Source: an uncultured Pelagibacteraceae bacterium
GTDB taxonomy: Bacteria > Pseudomonadota > Alphaproteobacteria > Pelagibacterales > Pelagibacteraceae
DNA: 64,000 bases
Assembly: GCA_902583075.1 (NCBI GenBank)
Contig: CACHUN010000003.1
Location: forward strand, 208,202-272,201
Direction of reading: 5' to 3'
The stretch's first letter is position 1. Every line of letters starts with the position of its first letter. Under the pieces are notes generated by a model. It was given only the letters and a program-made list of their open reading frames with translations, was not told where the DNA came from and searched no databases. The translations under genes were made by a program, and so were the position numbers. Positions 1 through 10,036 of this stretch are shown here, one piece after another.

Positions 1-51
1 TTAAATTCGGTGCCTTAACTTTAACAAATTCAATTAATAATTTAAACTAAA

Positions 52-2391
52 ATGAGTAAATATATAAAAAATCTTTTAATAGCATTAATGTTAATTTCAT
101 TACTGTCTATTATAGTAGTATTCTCAATACTTTGGTCTTATTCAAATAAATTACCAGATTATAAATTTTTGAAAAATTATAAGCCTCCAGTTTCAAGTAA
201 AGTTTATTCAGGAAATGGTATATTGATAAGTGACTTTTCGTCTGAAAAAAGAATATTTGTACCTTTTAATGCTGTTCCAAAAAAAATAATTAATTCATTC
301 TTGTCCTCAGAGGATAAGAATTTTTTTAAACATCCAGGCGTAGATGCAAAAGGGGTATTAAGAGCAATCAAAAATAACATTTTTAATTTAATAAAATCAA
401 ATAGATTAGAGGGAGCTTCTACCATTACTCAACAAGTGGCAAAAAATTTTCTTTTATCTAATGAAGTTAGTTTAGATAGAAAAATAAAAGAGGCTATTCT
501 AGCATTCAGGATTGAAAGAGCCTTGTCAAAAGAGAGAATACTAGAACTTTATTTAAATCAGATTTATCTTGGCGAAGGGTCCTATGGTATAGCCTCAGCA
601 AGTCTCAGATATTTTGATAAACCTATTGGTGAATTGAATTATTCAGAGGCTGCTTTGTTAGCTGCACTACCTAAGGCTCCTAGCAAATATAACCCATATA
701 AAAATAAAGAATTAGCAACCTATAGACGGGATTTAGTAATTAAAAACCTTTATGAAAACAAATATATCTCTAAAGAAAAGTACAATGATTTAATTAATTC
801 TGAAATCATTTTAAAAAAGAGAAAAAGAATTTTTTTAGAAGATACAAGATATTTTATAGAAGATATAAGAAAAAAAGTAATACAAAATTATGGATATGAT
901 AAAGTTCATAAACAAGGTTTTAATATAAAAAGTCCAATTAATTTAGAACTTCAGAATTTAGCTTCAGCTTCATTAAGAAAAGGATTATTAGAGTTTGATA
1001 AAAGGAAAGGATGGCGTGGCCCTTTAGATAATAGGAAAAATAAAGATTGGAATAAAAACTTGGAGAAGTTTGATTTAGAAAAAACAATTGGTTGGCAAGT
1101 AGCAATTGTAAAAAGGATAGATAAATTTGAGACTTTAATACAAACATCAAATAAGGAATATGGAATAATAAATTATGAGGATATTGATTGGACAAGGAAA
1201 AATTTCGATCAAATTTTCAAAGTTAATGATCTAATCTATGTAAAAAAAATTTCTGACGGTATTTTTAGTTTAAGACAGCTACCAAATGTTAATGGTGGAA
1301 TTGTTGTCATGGATCCTTACACCGGAAGAGTACTAGCAATGTCAGGAGGTTTTAGTTTTAAAAAAAGTGAATTTAATAGAGTATCACAAGCAAAGAGACA
1401 GCCTGGATCTGCTTTTAAACCTTTCATTTATGCTCTTGCGTTAGAAAATAATTATACCCCATCCTCTTTGATTTTAGATGCTCCAATTGTTCTTGATCAA
1501 GGAGAAGATTTAAAAGTGTGGAAACCAGAAAATTATGGTAAAAAATTTTATGGCCTTTCTACATTAAGAACGGGTGTCGAAAAGTCTAGAAATTTGATGA
1601 CTGTGAGGATTTCACAAGACTTAGGGATAGACAAAATTATAAATTTTTCAAAAAAACTTAATATCTACGATAATCCTGATGAATTATTATCAGTCGCATT
1701 AGGATCAGCAGAAACAACTTTATTGAACATAACTAGTGCATATTGTTCGTTTGTAAACGGAGGAAAATTAGTTACTCCTGTTATAATTGATAGAATTCAG
1801 GGAAGTGAGGGGAATACAATTTTTAATAATGAAAAAAGATTTTGTGAAAATTGTGATAAAATTTCTTTTGAAGGTAATAACATTCCAATAATTAAAAGTA
1901 ACTTTAAACAAATATTTTCTGCACAAACTGCTTATCAAATGACTTCTATATTGGAAGGAGTAATACAAAGAGGCACTGGAAAAAAACTAAATGACTTAAA
2001 TTTACAGCTTGGAGGAAAAACAGGGACAACTAACAATAATACTGATACCTGGTTTATAGGATTTACATCTAATCTTGTTGTTGGTGTTTATGTTGGATAC
2101 GACAGTCCAAAAAGATTAGGAAAATACGAGACAGGCTCTAAAACAGCACTTCCAATATTTAAAGAATTCATAAAAAAAGCGATAAATAATTATGATGCCA
2201 GACCTTTTAAAATTGCAAAAGGAATTAAAATGATGGTAATTGATGCTGAGACTGGAAAAAAAGCAGATTTTGGCTCAAAAAAAACGATTATTGAATCTTA
2301 TAAAAAAGAAAAAATTGAAAATCAGTTAATAATTAGTAATGTCGAAAATAATTCTGATAAATTAGAAAAAAATATTTTAAAATTTTATTAA
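52..2391 (+). CDS. mrcA: Penicillin-binding protein 1A (transglycosylase/transpeptidase)
   Basis: 779 aa; N-terminal TM, GT51 motifs (EDKNFFKHPGVD, GASTITQQVAKN), transpeptidase motifs (SRNLMTVR, GKTGTTNNNTDTWFIGF). Confidence 0.95.
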   Translation: MSKYIKNLLIALMLISLLSIIVVFSILWSYSNKLPDYKFLKNYKPPVSSKVYSGNGILISDFSSEKRIFVPFNAVPKKIINSFLSSEDKNFFKHPGVDAKGVLRAIKNNIFNLIKSNRLEGASTITQQVAKNFLLSNEVSLDRKIKEAILAFRIERALSKERILELYLNQIYLGEGSYGIASASLRYFDKPIGELNYSEAALLAALPKAPSKYNPYKNKELATYRRDLVIKNLYENKYISKEKYNDLINSEIILKKRKRIFLEDTRYFIEDIRKKVIQNYGYDKVHKQGFNIKSPINLELQNLASASLRKGLLEFDKRKGWRGPLDNRKNKDWNKNLEKFDLEKTIGWQVAIVKRIDKFETLIQTSNKEYGIINYEDIDWTRKNFDQIFKVNDLIYVKKISDGIFSLRQLPNVNGGIVVMDPYTGRVLAMSGGFSFKKSEFNRVSQAKRQPGSAFKPFIYALALENNYTPSSLILDAPIVLDQGEDLKVWKPENYGKKFYGLSTLRTGVEKSRNLMTVRISQDLGIDKIINFSKKLNIYDNPDELLSVALGSAETTLLNITSAYCSFVNGGKLVTPVIIDRIQGSEGNTIFNNEKRFCENCDKISFEGNNIPIIKSNFKQIFSAQTAYQMTSILEGVIQRGTGKKLNDLNLQLGGKTGTTNNNTDTWFIGFTSNLVVGVYVGYDSPKRLGKYETGSKTALPIFKEFIKKAINNYDARPFKIAKGIKMMVIDAETGKKADFGSKKTIIESYKKEKIENQLIISNVENNSDKLEKNILKFY

Positions 2392-3489
2392 TGGAACAGG
2401 AAATAGATAAATTTAAATCTGAAGTAATAAAGATAAATCAAAGAATCAAGGAGTTTCTTTGAAACACAAAATATAGAGAAAAAAAGAAATAAACTAAATG
2501 CCATTGCAGAAGATCCAAAATTTTGGAGTGATAGAAAACAAGCTGAAAAAATATTAAAGGAAAAAAAAAGTTACGATAATTTATTAGATTCCCACAAGCA
2601 TTCAGAGCAAGAGATTAATGATCTATATGATATTTTTCAATTAGCTAGTGAGGAAAATGATAAACAACTACTTCAAGAGACTTTAAAAAAATTTTCAAAT
2701 CTAAAAGAAGAATTAAAAAAATTAGAAATTAAATGTTTTCTTTCTAATGAAAATGATATTTTAGACAGTTATTTAGAATTTCATGCAGGAGCAGGTGGTA
2801 CCGAAAGTCAAGATTGGGCAGAAATGTTAAGAAGAATGTATATGAAATGGGCAGCTGTTAGAGATCATAAAGTAGAATTAATTAGCGAGCATAAAGGAGA
2901 CGAAGCAGGAATAAAATCTTCAGTAATAAAAATCTCTGGAGAATATATTTATGGCTTTTTAAAATCAGAGTCTGGGATTCATCGTTTAGTTAGAATTTCA
3001 CCTTTTGACTCAGGGGCTAGAAGACATACCAGTTTTGCTAGTGTTTGGGTTTATCCAGTAATTAGTGAGGATATAGATATAGAGATATTAGAAAAAGATT
3101 TAAGAATAGATACTTATAGATCAAGTGGAGCAGGTGGACAGCATGTAAACACAACAGATAGTGCTGTAAGAATTACACATATTCCAAGTAAAATTGTTGT
3201 TCAATGTCAAAATGAAAGATCTCAGCATAAAAATAAGGAAACATGCATGAATATGCTTAAAGCGAGACTCTATGAGCATGAAATCCAAAAAAGAAAAAAA
3301 GAGAACGATAGTATTGAAAATTCAAAATCTGAAATTGGTTGGGGACATCAAATTAGATCATATGTATTACATCCTTATAGAATGGTTAAAGATAATAGAA
3401 CAAATTATGAGAACTCTAATCCTGATAAAGTTTTAGATGGTGAGATTGATGATTTTTTAGAAAATTCTTTATATAAAATAAATGCGTAA
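2391..3489 (+). CDS. prfB: Peptide chain release factor 2, expressed through a +1 programmed frameshift at 2457-2462
   Basis: ATG at 2391 overlaps the mrcA stop; frame 0 reads MEQEIDKFKSEVIKINQRIKEFL then TGA at 2460-2462; the +1 frame from 2461 continues ETQNIEKKRNKLNAIAEDPKFWSD... into the 221-aa ORF, which has SPF (RISPFDSGARRHTS) and GGQ (SSGAGGQHVNTTDSAVR) motifs. Confidence 0.95.
2446..2462 (+). promoter_or_regulatory. prfB programmed +1 frameshift site (internal SD-like AAGGAG, 3-nt spacer, CTT TGA A)
   Basis: Sequence ATC AAG GAG TTT CTT TGA AAC has the same layout as the canonical AGGGGG-TAT-CTT-TGA-C element. Confidence 0.9.
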
Positions 3490-6454
3490 AACTATTTTAA
3501 TTATAATTTCAATAATTTTAACAGTTTTATTTTTTTCTCTTATTTATTTAAGCACTTATGGAGTCAAGACAGACAATTTTAATACTTTTATAAATACCAA
3601 AGTTAACGAATATAATTCAAGATTAAATCTTAAACTTGAAGATGTATTTATTAAGTTAAATCTGATTCAAGGTTCTATAAATATTAATACTAAAGATTCA
3701 ATTTTGATTGCTGAAAATAATGAAATAAAAATTTTAAAAACAGATATAAATTTAAATATTATAAAATTTATTAAAAAAGAAAACTCAATTAAAAATATAA
3801 AGATACAGTCCTCAGAAAATTCTATAAAAAGAGTTACATCCATATTAAACTCTGTGAACTTTGACCTATCTAGATATGTAGTTTATAGCCAAATCAAAAA
3901 AGGATTGATTAAATTTAAATTAGAAGTTGATTTTGATAATATGAGTCAAAAACTATATTCATATAGCCTTTCTGGTTCTGTAAAAGAAGCTAAATTTAAT
4001 TTACTAGGCTATGACAGTATTGACGGAATAAATTTTAATTTTGATACTAAGGATAAATTGACAAAAATTTCTAATTTAAATTTTAGATATCAAAATTTAA
4101 ATTTTGTATCAGAAAGTATTGAAATTATCGACGAAAAATCAGACTTGTATTCTATAAAAGGAGATATTGAAAATTCAGAAGCATTAATAAATCCAAATGT
4201 ATTATTTAAACTAGCAAATATCAAACAGGATTTTTTATCCAACAAAGATATTCCAATTAAGAGCAAAAATTTTTTTTCATTTAAATTTAATAAATTAAAA
4301 AAAATAGAAAATATGAAAATTGATTCAATTATAAATTTTGATGAAATACACTTAGGTAAAAAGTACAAAAATTTAATTTTTCTAAAGGATGGTACAATTA
4401 ACTCTAGGTATGAAAATAGCCAATTGAATGCAGATTTAACATCAAATTTTGTATTCTATAATGACTTAAAATCACAAAATAATTATAAAGACAATAAATT
4501 AAAATTATTTTTAAAAAGTAAAAAAAATAAAAAAATCAGAATAAATGGAAATATTAGTAATAAAAAAATACTTCTAGATACCAAGATTTTTTTAAATTTT
4601 TTAGGATTAGATACCAATCTAATAGCTGATGAAAGTATAAATATTGAAACAGACAATCAATTCAAATTTGAAATTAATAACAGTAAAGTAGAAAATTACC
4701 TTATTAATTCAAAAATTGATTTTGATAAATTAGAGCTAAATAAAAAAATCCAAGATTTTCTGTATTTAAAAAATATTAAGACTGAATTAATCTTTGGAAA
4801 TGAAATACTAAAGCTTGATTTGAAAAGTAATTATTCATTTTTAAATCAAAACTATAATAATGAGTTAGATAATAATATTTTAAATTTAAAACTAGATAAA
4901 AATAGATCAAATATCAGTGATGTAGAAATCTTTTTAAAGACTAAAAACAATAATATCAATACAAAAGAATTTAAAAAATATTTTAATGTTCAAGAAATTT
5001 TATTAGAAGATCAAATTATCAATATAGATTCTGATTTTTTGATAAATTTTTCAATTGACGATAAATTTAATATAAACAAACTTAGTGTAAGCTCTGATTT
5101 AAATTTTGATAATCTAGATATTAATTTTAAATCTAATATCGTAAAAAAATATTTAGAAAATTATGAAAATAAAATATCTATCAAGGATCCAAAGCTTTCA
5201 TTTAAATACTCGAACGATTTAATTAATTTTCAATTAGATGGAAAATATTCATTAAACAACAAAAAAGATAATTTTTTTATTAAATTTGAGGGAAATCAAA
5301 ATAATTTTGAACTTTACACTTTACTGGATTTAGATAAAAGTGTTTTAAACTTAAAAGATATTCAATATTATAAAAAAAAAAATATACCTGCAAAATTAGA
5401 AATTATATTAAATAAATCTAAAAAAGGTTTTAATTTTAAAAAAATTATCTTTAATGAAAATAAAAATTTTATTTTAGCTCAAAATTTAAATATATCTCCT
5501 GACTTTAAGATACAGAGTGTAGAGGAAATTGATGTCAATTTTGTTAATACAAATAAAATTCTAAACAACTTCAAAATAAAAAAAAATTCAAATAACTATA
5601 ATTTTATTGGAAATCAAATTGATGGAGAACAATTTGTTGAAAGACTATTGAAAGGTAATAAAAAAAATAAAATTTCCAAATTATTTTACAATATTAATAC
5701 TTCATTAATATTGAACATAAATAAAATATATTTAGAAAAAAATACATACCTTGAGAAATTTTTAGGAGAATTTGATATAAAGGAAAATAAGTTATTCCTA
5801 GCTAAGGTTGATGCAGTCTTAGAAAACAATAAGAAATTCTCTTATTCTTACAGAACAACAATCAAAAATGAAAAAATTACAAATATATTTATTGATGGAC
5901 CCAAACCATTTATAAATAATTATAAATTTATTAAAGGTTTTAGCGAAGGCAAATTAAAATTTAATTCTATAAAGATTGATAATACTTCTAGATCAAATCT
6001 AAAAATTAATAATTTTAAAGTTAAGGAAGTTCCAGTTTTAGCAAAAATACTTACACTTGCATCTTTGCAAGGAATTGCAGATCTTCTAACAGGAGAAGGA
6101 ATAAGATTCGACGAATTTGAAATGGATTTCAAGACAAAAAATAATCTAATAGAAATCGATGAGCTTTATGCACTTGGGCCAGCTATATCGATAATGATGG
6201 AAGGTTACATTGAGATAGACAGAGTAACAAGTTTAAGAGGAACTTTAGTACCAGCAACAACAATTAATAAAACAATATCAAAAATTCCTTTACTTGGTAA
6301 CATCTTAGTTGGTAGTAAAACTGGTGAAGGTGTGTTTGGTGTAAGTTTTAAGATTAAGGGACCACCAAATAATTTAAAAAGTTCAGTAAATCCAATAAAA
6401 ACACTGACTCCAAGATTTATTACAAGGACTCTAGAAATTATTAAAGGTAATTAA
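3482..6454 (+). CDS. AsmA-like / DUF3971 (YhdP-type) large envelope protein
   Basis: 990 aa; N-terminal TM; conserved C-terminal block RFDEFEMDFKTKNN...LRGTLVPATTINKTISKIPLLGNILVGSKTGEGVFGVSFKIKGP. Confidence 0.75.
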   Translation: MRKTILIIISIILTVLFFSLIYLSTYGVKTDNFNTFINTKVNEYNSRLNLKLEDVFIKLNLIQGSININTKDSILIAENNEIKILKTDINLNIIKFIKKENSIKNIKIQSSENSIKRVTSILNSVNFDLSRYVVYSQIKKGLIKFKLEVDFDNMSQKLYSYSLSGSVKEAKFNLLGYDSIDGINFNFDTKDKLTKISNLNFRYQNLNFVSESIEIIDEKSDLYSIKGDIENSEALINPNVLFKLANIKQDFLSNKDIPIKSKNFFSFKFNKLKKIENMKIDSIINFDEIHLGKKYKNLIFLKDGTINSRYENSQLNADLTSNFVFYNDLKSQNNYKDNKLKLFLKSKKNKKIRINGNISNKKILLDTKIFLNFLGLDTNLIADESINIETDNQFKFEINNSKVENYLINSKIDFDKLELNKKIQDFLYLKNIKTELIFGNEILKLDLKSNYSFLNQNYNNELDNNILNLKLDKNRSNISDVEIFLKTKNNNINTKEFKKYFNVQEILLEDQIINIDSDFLINFSIDDKFNINKLSVSSDLNFDNLDINFKSNIVKKYLENYENKISIKDPKLSFKYSNDLINFQLDGKYSLNNKKDNFFIKFEGNQNNFELYTLLDLDKSVLNLKDIQYYKKKNIPAKLEIILNKSKKGFNFKKIIFNENKNFILAQNLNISPDFKIQSVEEIDVNFVNTNKILNNFKIKKNSNNYNFIGNQIDGEQFVERLLKGNKKNKISKLFYNINTSLILNINKIYLEKNTYLEKFLGEFDIKENKLFLAKVDAVLENNKKFSYSYRTTIKNEKITNIFIDGPKPFINNYKFIKGFSEGKLKFNSIKIDNTSRSNLKINNFKVKEVPVLAKILTLASLQGIADLLTGEGIRFDEFEMDFKTKNNLIEIDELYALGPAISIMMEGYIEIDRVTSLRGTLVPATTINKTISKIPLLGNILVGSKTGEGVFGVSFKIKGPPNNLKSSVNPIKTLTPRFITRTLEIIKGN

Positions 6455-7674
6455 ACTGTAATTTTGAAGTGCTTCTTCTTTCCTATGGATAACTTTACAA
6501 AACCTTTCTCAGAGAACAAGATAGGATCAACAATATATTTTTCATCATTTATATTTTTATTATCTATTTTAATAGCGTTTGATTTAATCAATCTTCTTAT
6601 TTCAGATTTTGAAATATCTTTATTAACAAATGAAATAAGCTCTATAATATTTTTTGATAAAATATCATTTTTGACTTTAATTCCTGGAAGATTTTCACCA
6701 GTAGAGTTTTCTTTAAAGGTATTTCTAGCAAGTTTTGCAGATCTTTCAGCTTCTTTTTTCCCATGAAGCATTTCTGTTGCATTATTGGCAAGTAAAATTT
6801 TTAATTCATTGATATCTTTATCTTTTAAATTATTTACTCTATCTAAAGATAAATCAGTGAACATTTTTAAAAACTTAAATACATCACGATCATCCGTATT
6901 TCTCCAAAACTGCCAATAGTCATATGGTGATAGCATATCTTTATTAAGCCATATTGCACCTTTTTCAGTTTTACCCATTTTAGCGCCTGATGCTAAAGTT
7001 ATAAGTGGTGTAGTTAAACCATATACATGATTTCCAGACTCTCTTTTAATAAGCTCAACTCCATTTACTATATTGCCCCATTGATCTGATCCACCAATTT
7101 GTAAACTACAGTTGTTTGATTTGTTAAGCTCATAAAAATCATATGCTTGTAGAATCATATAATTAAATTCCATGTAACTTAATGATTGTTCTCTTTCCAA
7201 TCTTAATTTTACACTATCAAATGTTAACATTTTATTGATTGTAAAATGTCTTCCTATATCTCTCAAAAAATTTATATAGTTAAGTTTGCTTAACCATTTA
7301 TAGTTGTTAACAAATAAAGGTTTTAATTTTGGATTATTTGTTCTTAGAAAAATTTTAAAAACTTTTTTTATATTATTAATATTACTCTCAATCTGTTTTT
7401 CAGATAATATCTTTCTAGTTTCTTCTTTTCCAGATGGATCCCCTATTCTTGTTGTTCCTCCGCCTAGAAGAATAATTGGTCTATGTCCATGTTTTTGTAA
7501 AAGCCTAAGACACATTATTTGTAATAAACTACCTACGTGAAGACTGGGAGCAGTACTATCAAATCCAATATAAGCATTAGTACTTTCTTTATTTAATAAA
7601 TTTGATAATTCTAATTCATTGGTACATTGATAGTAGTATCCTCTGTCTTTAAATTCTTTTAAAAAATTATTCAT
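6451..7674 (-). CDS. tyrS: Tyrosyl-tRNA synthetase
   Basis: 407 aa; YIGFDSTAPSLHVGSL (HIGH-like), QIGGSDQWGNIVNG, KMGKTEKGAIWL (KMSKS-like), C-terminal S4-like domain. Confidence 0.95.
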   Translation of the reverse strand: MNNFLKEFKDRGYYYQCTNELELSNLLNKESTNAYIGFDSTAPSLHVGSLLQIMCLRLLQKHGHRPIILLGGGTTRIGDPSGKEETRKILSEKQIESNINNIKKVFKIFLRTNNPKLKPLFVNNYKWLSKLNYINFLRDIGRHFTINKMLTFDSVKLRLEREQSLSYMEFNYMILQAYDFYELNKSNNCSLQIGGSDQWGNIVNGVELIKRESGNHVYGLTTPLITLASGAKMGKTEKGAIWLNKDMLSPYDYWQFWRNTDDRDVFKFLKMFTDLSLDRVNNLKDKDINELKILLANNATEMLHGKKEAERSAKLARNTFKENSTGENLPGIKVKNDILSKNIIELISFVNKDISKSEIRRLIKSNAIKIDNKNINDEKYIVDPILFSEKGFVKLSIGKKKHFKITV

Positions 7675-7721
7675 AGGTTTATAGTCTTACAATATACATA
7701 TTTTAATAAAAAAAAATAAGA

Positions 7722-8816
7722 ATGGAAAAAATTTTATCAGCACTTGGGTTTATGAGTGGTACATCTGGTGATGGTGTAGACTCTTCAGTTATAAGCTCTA
7801 ATGGCAAGGACAGTATTTCTATCAAATATAATAGATTTGACACTTATCCATCAGAGCTTTTAAATAAAATTCATAGAATAAAAGAAAATATTTCAAAAAT
7901 GCAAGATCTGTTAAAATATTCTTCTAAAATTGAGGAATTAGAGAGAGAAATCACAGACTTTCATGTCGATATTGCAATTAAAATATCAAAACAAATTAAT
8001 TATGATCTTATAGGTTTTCATGGTCATACCATTTATCATAATTCAGGCGAAAAGATTTCTAAACAAATAGGTCTAGGTAATAGTTTATCAATAAAAACTA
8101 ATAAAACTGTAGTTTATGATTTTAGACAATATGATATCAAAAATGGGGGAGAGGGAGCGCCTTTAGCTCCAATTTACCACCTTGCACTTATAAAAAACTT
8201 ATTCAAAGAAAGTAAAGTAAGAGTGCCAATTTCAATATTAAATATTGGGGGTATAGCAAATATTACTGAAATTAATAAAAATTTTAAAATTAAAAGTAGA
8301 GATATAGGACCAGGAAATTGCTTAATTGACAAGTGGATGAGAAAAAATTCTAACAAAGCTTTTGACAAGGATGGGAATTTTGCAATGAAAGGAAAAATAG
8401 ACAAATTTATTTTTGATCAATATATCGATAACTATTATTATAGTAAAATTAATTCTAAGAGATCCTTGGATACAAATGATTTTGATATTTCCTTTGCAAA
8501 AGGTCTTTCGTTAGAAAACGGAGCAACTACAATTACTGATTTAACATCCGAATTGTTATCAAAAAAAACCGGAAAAAATAATATTTATATTTGTGGTGGT
8601 GGTCGAAAAAATAAATACTTAATTAATTCATTGAAAAATAAAATTAGAAATAAAATTTCCTTAATAGATGATTTAAATATTGATGGTGACTTTGTTGAGT
8701 CACAAGCATTTGCATTCCTTGCAATTAGATCTTACTTAGGACTGCCTATTTCATTTCCATCAACTACTAATTGTAAAATACCCACAGTTGGCGGTACTAT
8801 TATTAAAAATTCTTAA
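7722..8816 (+). CDS. anmK: Anhydro-N-acetylmuramic acid kinase
   Basis: 364 aa; LGFMSGTSGDGVDSSVI, NIGGIANIT, DIGPGNCLID, CGGGRKNKYL. Confidence 0.95.
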   Translation: MEKILSALGFMSGTSGDGVDSSVISSNGKDSISIKYNRFDTYPSELLNKIHRIKENISKMQDLLKYSSKIEELEREITDFHVDIAIKISKQINYDLIGFHGHTIYHNSGEKISKQIGLGNSLSIKTNKTVVYDFRQYDIKNGGEGAPLAPIYHLALIKNLFKESKVRVPISILNIGGIANITEINKNFKIKSRDIGPGNCLIDKWMRKNSNKAFDKDGNFAMKGKIDKFIFDQYIDNYYYSKINSKRSLDTNDFDISFAKGLSLENGATTITDLTSELLSKKTGKNNIYICGGGRKNKYLINSLKNKIRNKISLIDDLNIDGDFVESQAFAFLAIRSYLGLPISFPSTTNCKIPTVGGTIIKNS

Positions 8817-9482
8817 TTAATATAAAGCAGTTTCTTTTTTTATATATTTATTAAGTGATTTAATTAAAGCTAAATCATTTTTAGAGAAAAAATGATTTGC
8901 ATCCTGAACAGCCTCAAATTCAACTTTTATACCTTTTTGTTCGCTAAGTCTTTTATTTAAATCATTTATATGTTCTATTGGAACTAGCTCATCTTTTTTT
9001 CCATAAATCATTGTACCAGATGTAGGACATGGTGATAAAAAAGAAAAATCATAAACATTTGGTTGAGGCGAGACAACAACGAACCTATTTATTTCAGGTC
9101 TTCTCATTAATAATTGCATTGCAATCAAAGATCCAAAAGAAAAACCTGAAATCCAACATTGAGAGTTATCAAAGTTTTCTCTTTCTAACCAATCTAAGGC
9201 AGCTGCTGCATCTGCGAGTTCTCCTTGCCCGTTATCAAACTCACCATCGCTTTTCCCAACACCTCTAAAATTCACTCTACAAACTGAAAAATCATTATCG
9301 ATAAATGTTTGAAATATATTGACAACTATCTTATTGTTCATTGTTCCACCGTATTGAGGATGAGGATGTAAAACTAATGCAATTGGCGAAGTATTTTTTT
9401 TACTTTTATAATATTTAGCTTCTAGTCTTCCGGCTGGACCTGGTATAAATATTTCTACAATTTTATTATCTACTGATGTCAT
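8817..9482 (-). CDS. Alpha/beta hydrolase (COG2945-like)
   Basis: 221 aa; LVLHPHPQYGGTMNNKIV, NFRGVGKSDGEFDNGQGE, GFSFGSLIAMQ, DANHFF. Confidence 0.85.
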   Translation of the reverse strand: MTSVDNKIVEIFIPGPAGRLEAKYYKSKKNTSPIALVLHPHPQYGGTMNNKIVVNIFQTFIDNDFSVCRVNFRGVGKSDGEFDNGQGELADAAAALDWLERENFDNSQCWISGFSFGSLIAMQLLMRRPEINRFVVVSPQPNVYDFSFLSPCPTSGTMIYGKKDELVPIEHINDLNKRLSEQKGIKVEFEAVQDANHFFSKNDLALIKSLNKYIKKETALY

Positions 9483-9559
9483 TGATTATTAATCTCAAAA
9501 AAAAATAAGGTTTTTCTATCAAAATTGAGTGACAAAATGCAAGTTTTTATATATCAATT

Positions 9560-9584
9560 AATCTTGACTAAAATAGTCGGATAT
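9560..9584 (+). promoter_or_regulatory. Candidate IscR type-1-like operator overlapping a promoter
   Basis: AATCTTGACTAAAATAGTCGGATAT: dyad GACT(AAAAT)AGTC; close by eye to the E. coli type-1 consensus ATASYYGACTRWWWYAGTCRRSTAT; TTGACT is also a -35-like hexamer with TATATA/TATAAG about 17 nt downstream. Confidence 0.7.
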
Positions 9585-9613
9585 ATATATAAGTCCCGTA
9601 AATTGCGGAAAAT

Positions 9614-10036
9614 ATGAAATTATCAAGTAAAGGTAGATACGCTGTAATGGCTTTAGCGGATCTAGCAAAATTTAATTTAAAAGAGCCAGTATCATTAAGA
9701 GATATATCTTTAAGGCAAGGTATATCGCTTGTTTACTTGGAACAGCTTTTTTCAAAATTAAAAAAGAACCAAATAGTTACAAGTGTTAGAGGTAATAAAG
9801 GCGGTTACATATTATCAAAACGAGCTTCTGAGATAAAAATTTCAGATGTATTTATTGCTGTAGACGAAAAAGTAAAAACAGTTGGGTGTGAAAAACATTC
9901 AGAGAACGGATGTAATGGTAAATCCTCTAAATGTATTACCCATGATTTATGGGATGAGCTAGAAGATTATATAAATAACTTTTTCCAGCAAAAAACGTTA
10001 AGTGATTTAATTAATAAAAGAACTTTAAATGGATAA
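9614..10036 (+). CDS. iscR: Rrf2-family Fe-S regulator IscR
   Basis: 140 aa; [18 protein letters not shown]; Fe-S ligand pattern C-x7-C-x6-C-x2-H ([20 protein letters not shown]); heads the suf operon. Confidence 0.9.
   Translation: MKLSSKGRYAVMALADLAKFNLKEPVSLRDISLRQGISLVYLEQLFSKLKKNQIVTSVRGNKGGYILSKRASEIKISDVFIAVDEKVKTVGCEKHSENGCNGKSSKCITHDLWDELEDYINNFFQQKTLSDLINKRTLNG

Noticed and set aside
204-425. 73-aa minus-strand ORF, representative of many short antisense ORFs in the track (e.g. 938-1195, 14798-15115, 26879-27391, 40928-41317, 60646-61011)
   Set aside because: All lie fully inside confident genes on the opposite strand and show no recognisable domains; they are consistent with chance shadow ORFs.
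2460-2462. The in-frame TGA as a pseudogene mutation or UGA recoded as Trp/Sec
   Set aside because: Sequence context exactly fits the RF2 autoregulatory frameshift.
2824-3489. Reading the 221-aa ORF as a standalone short release factor or peptidyl-tRNA hydrolase-like protein
   Set aside because: The upstream +1 frame plus the CTT-TGA recoding site reconstruct a full-length RF2 with SPF and GGQ motifs.
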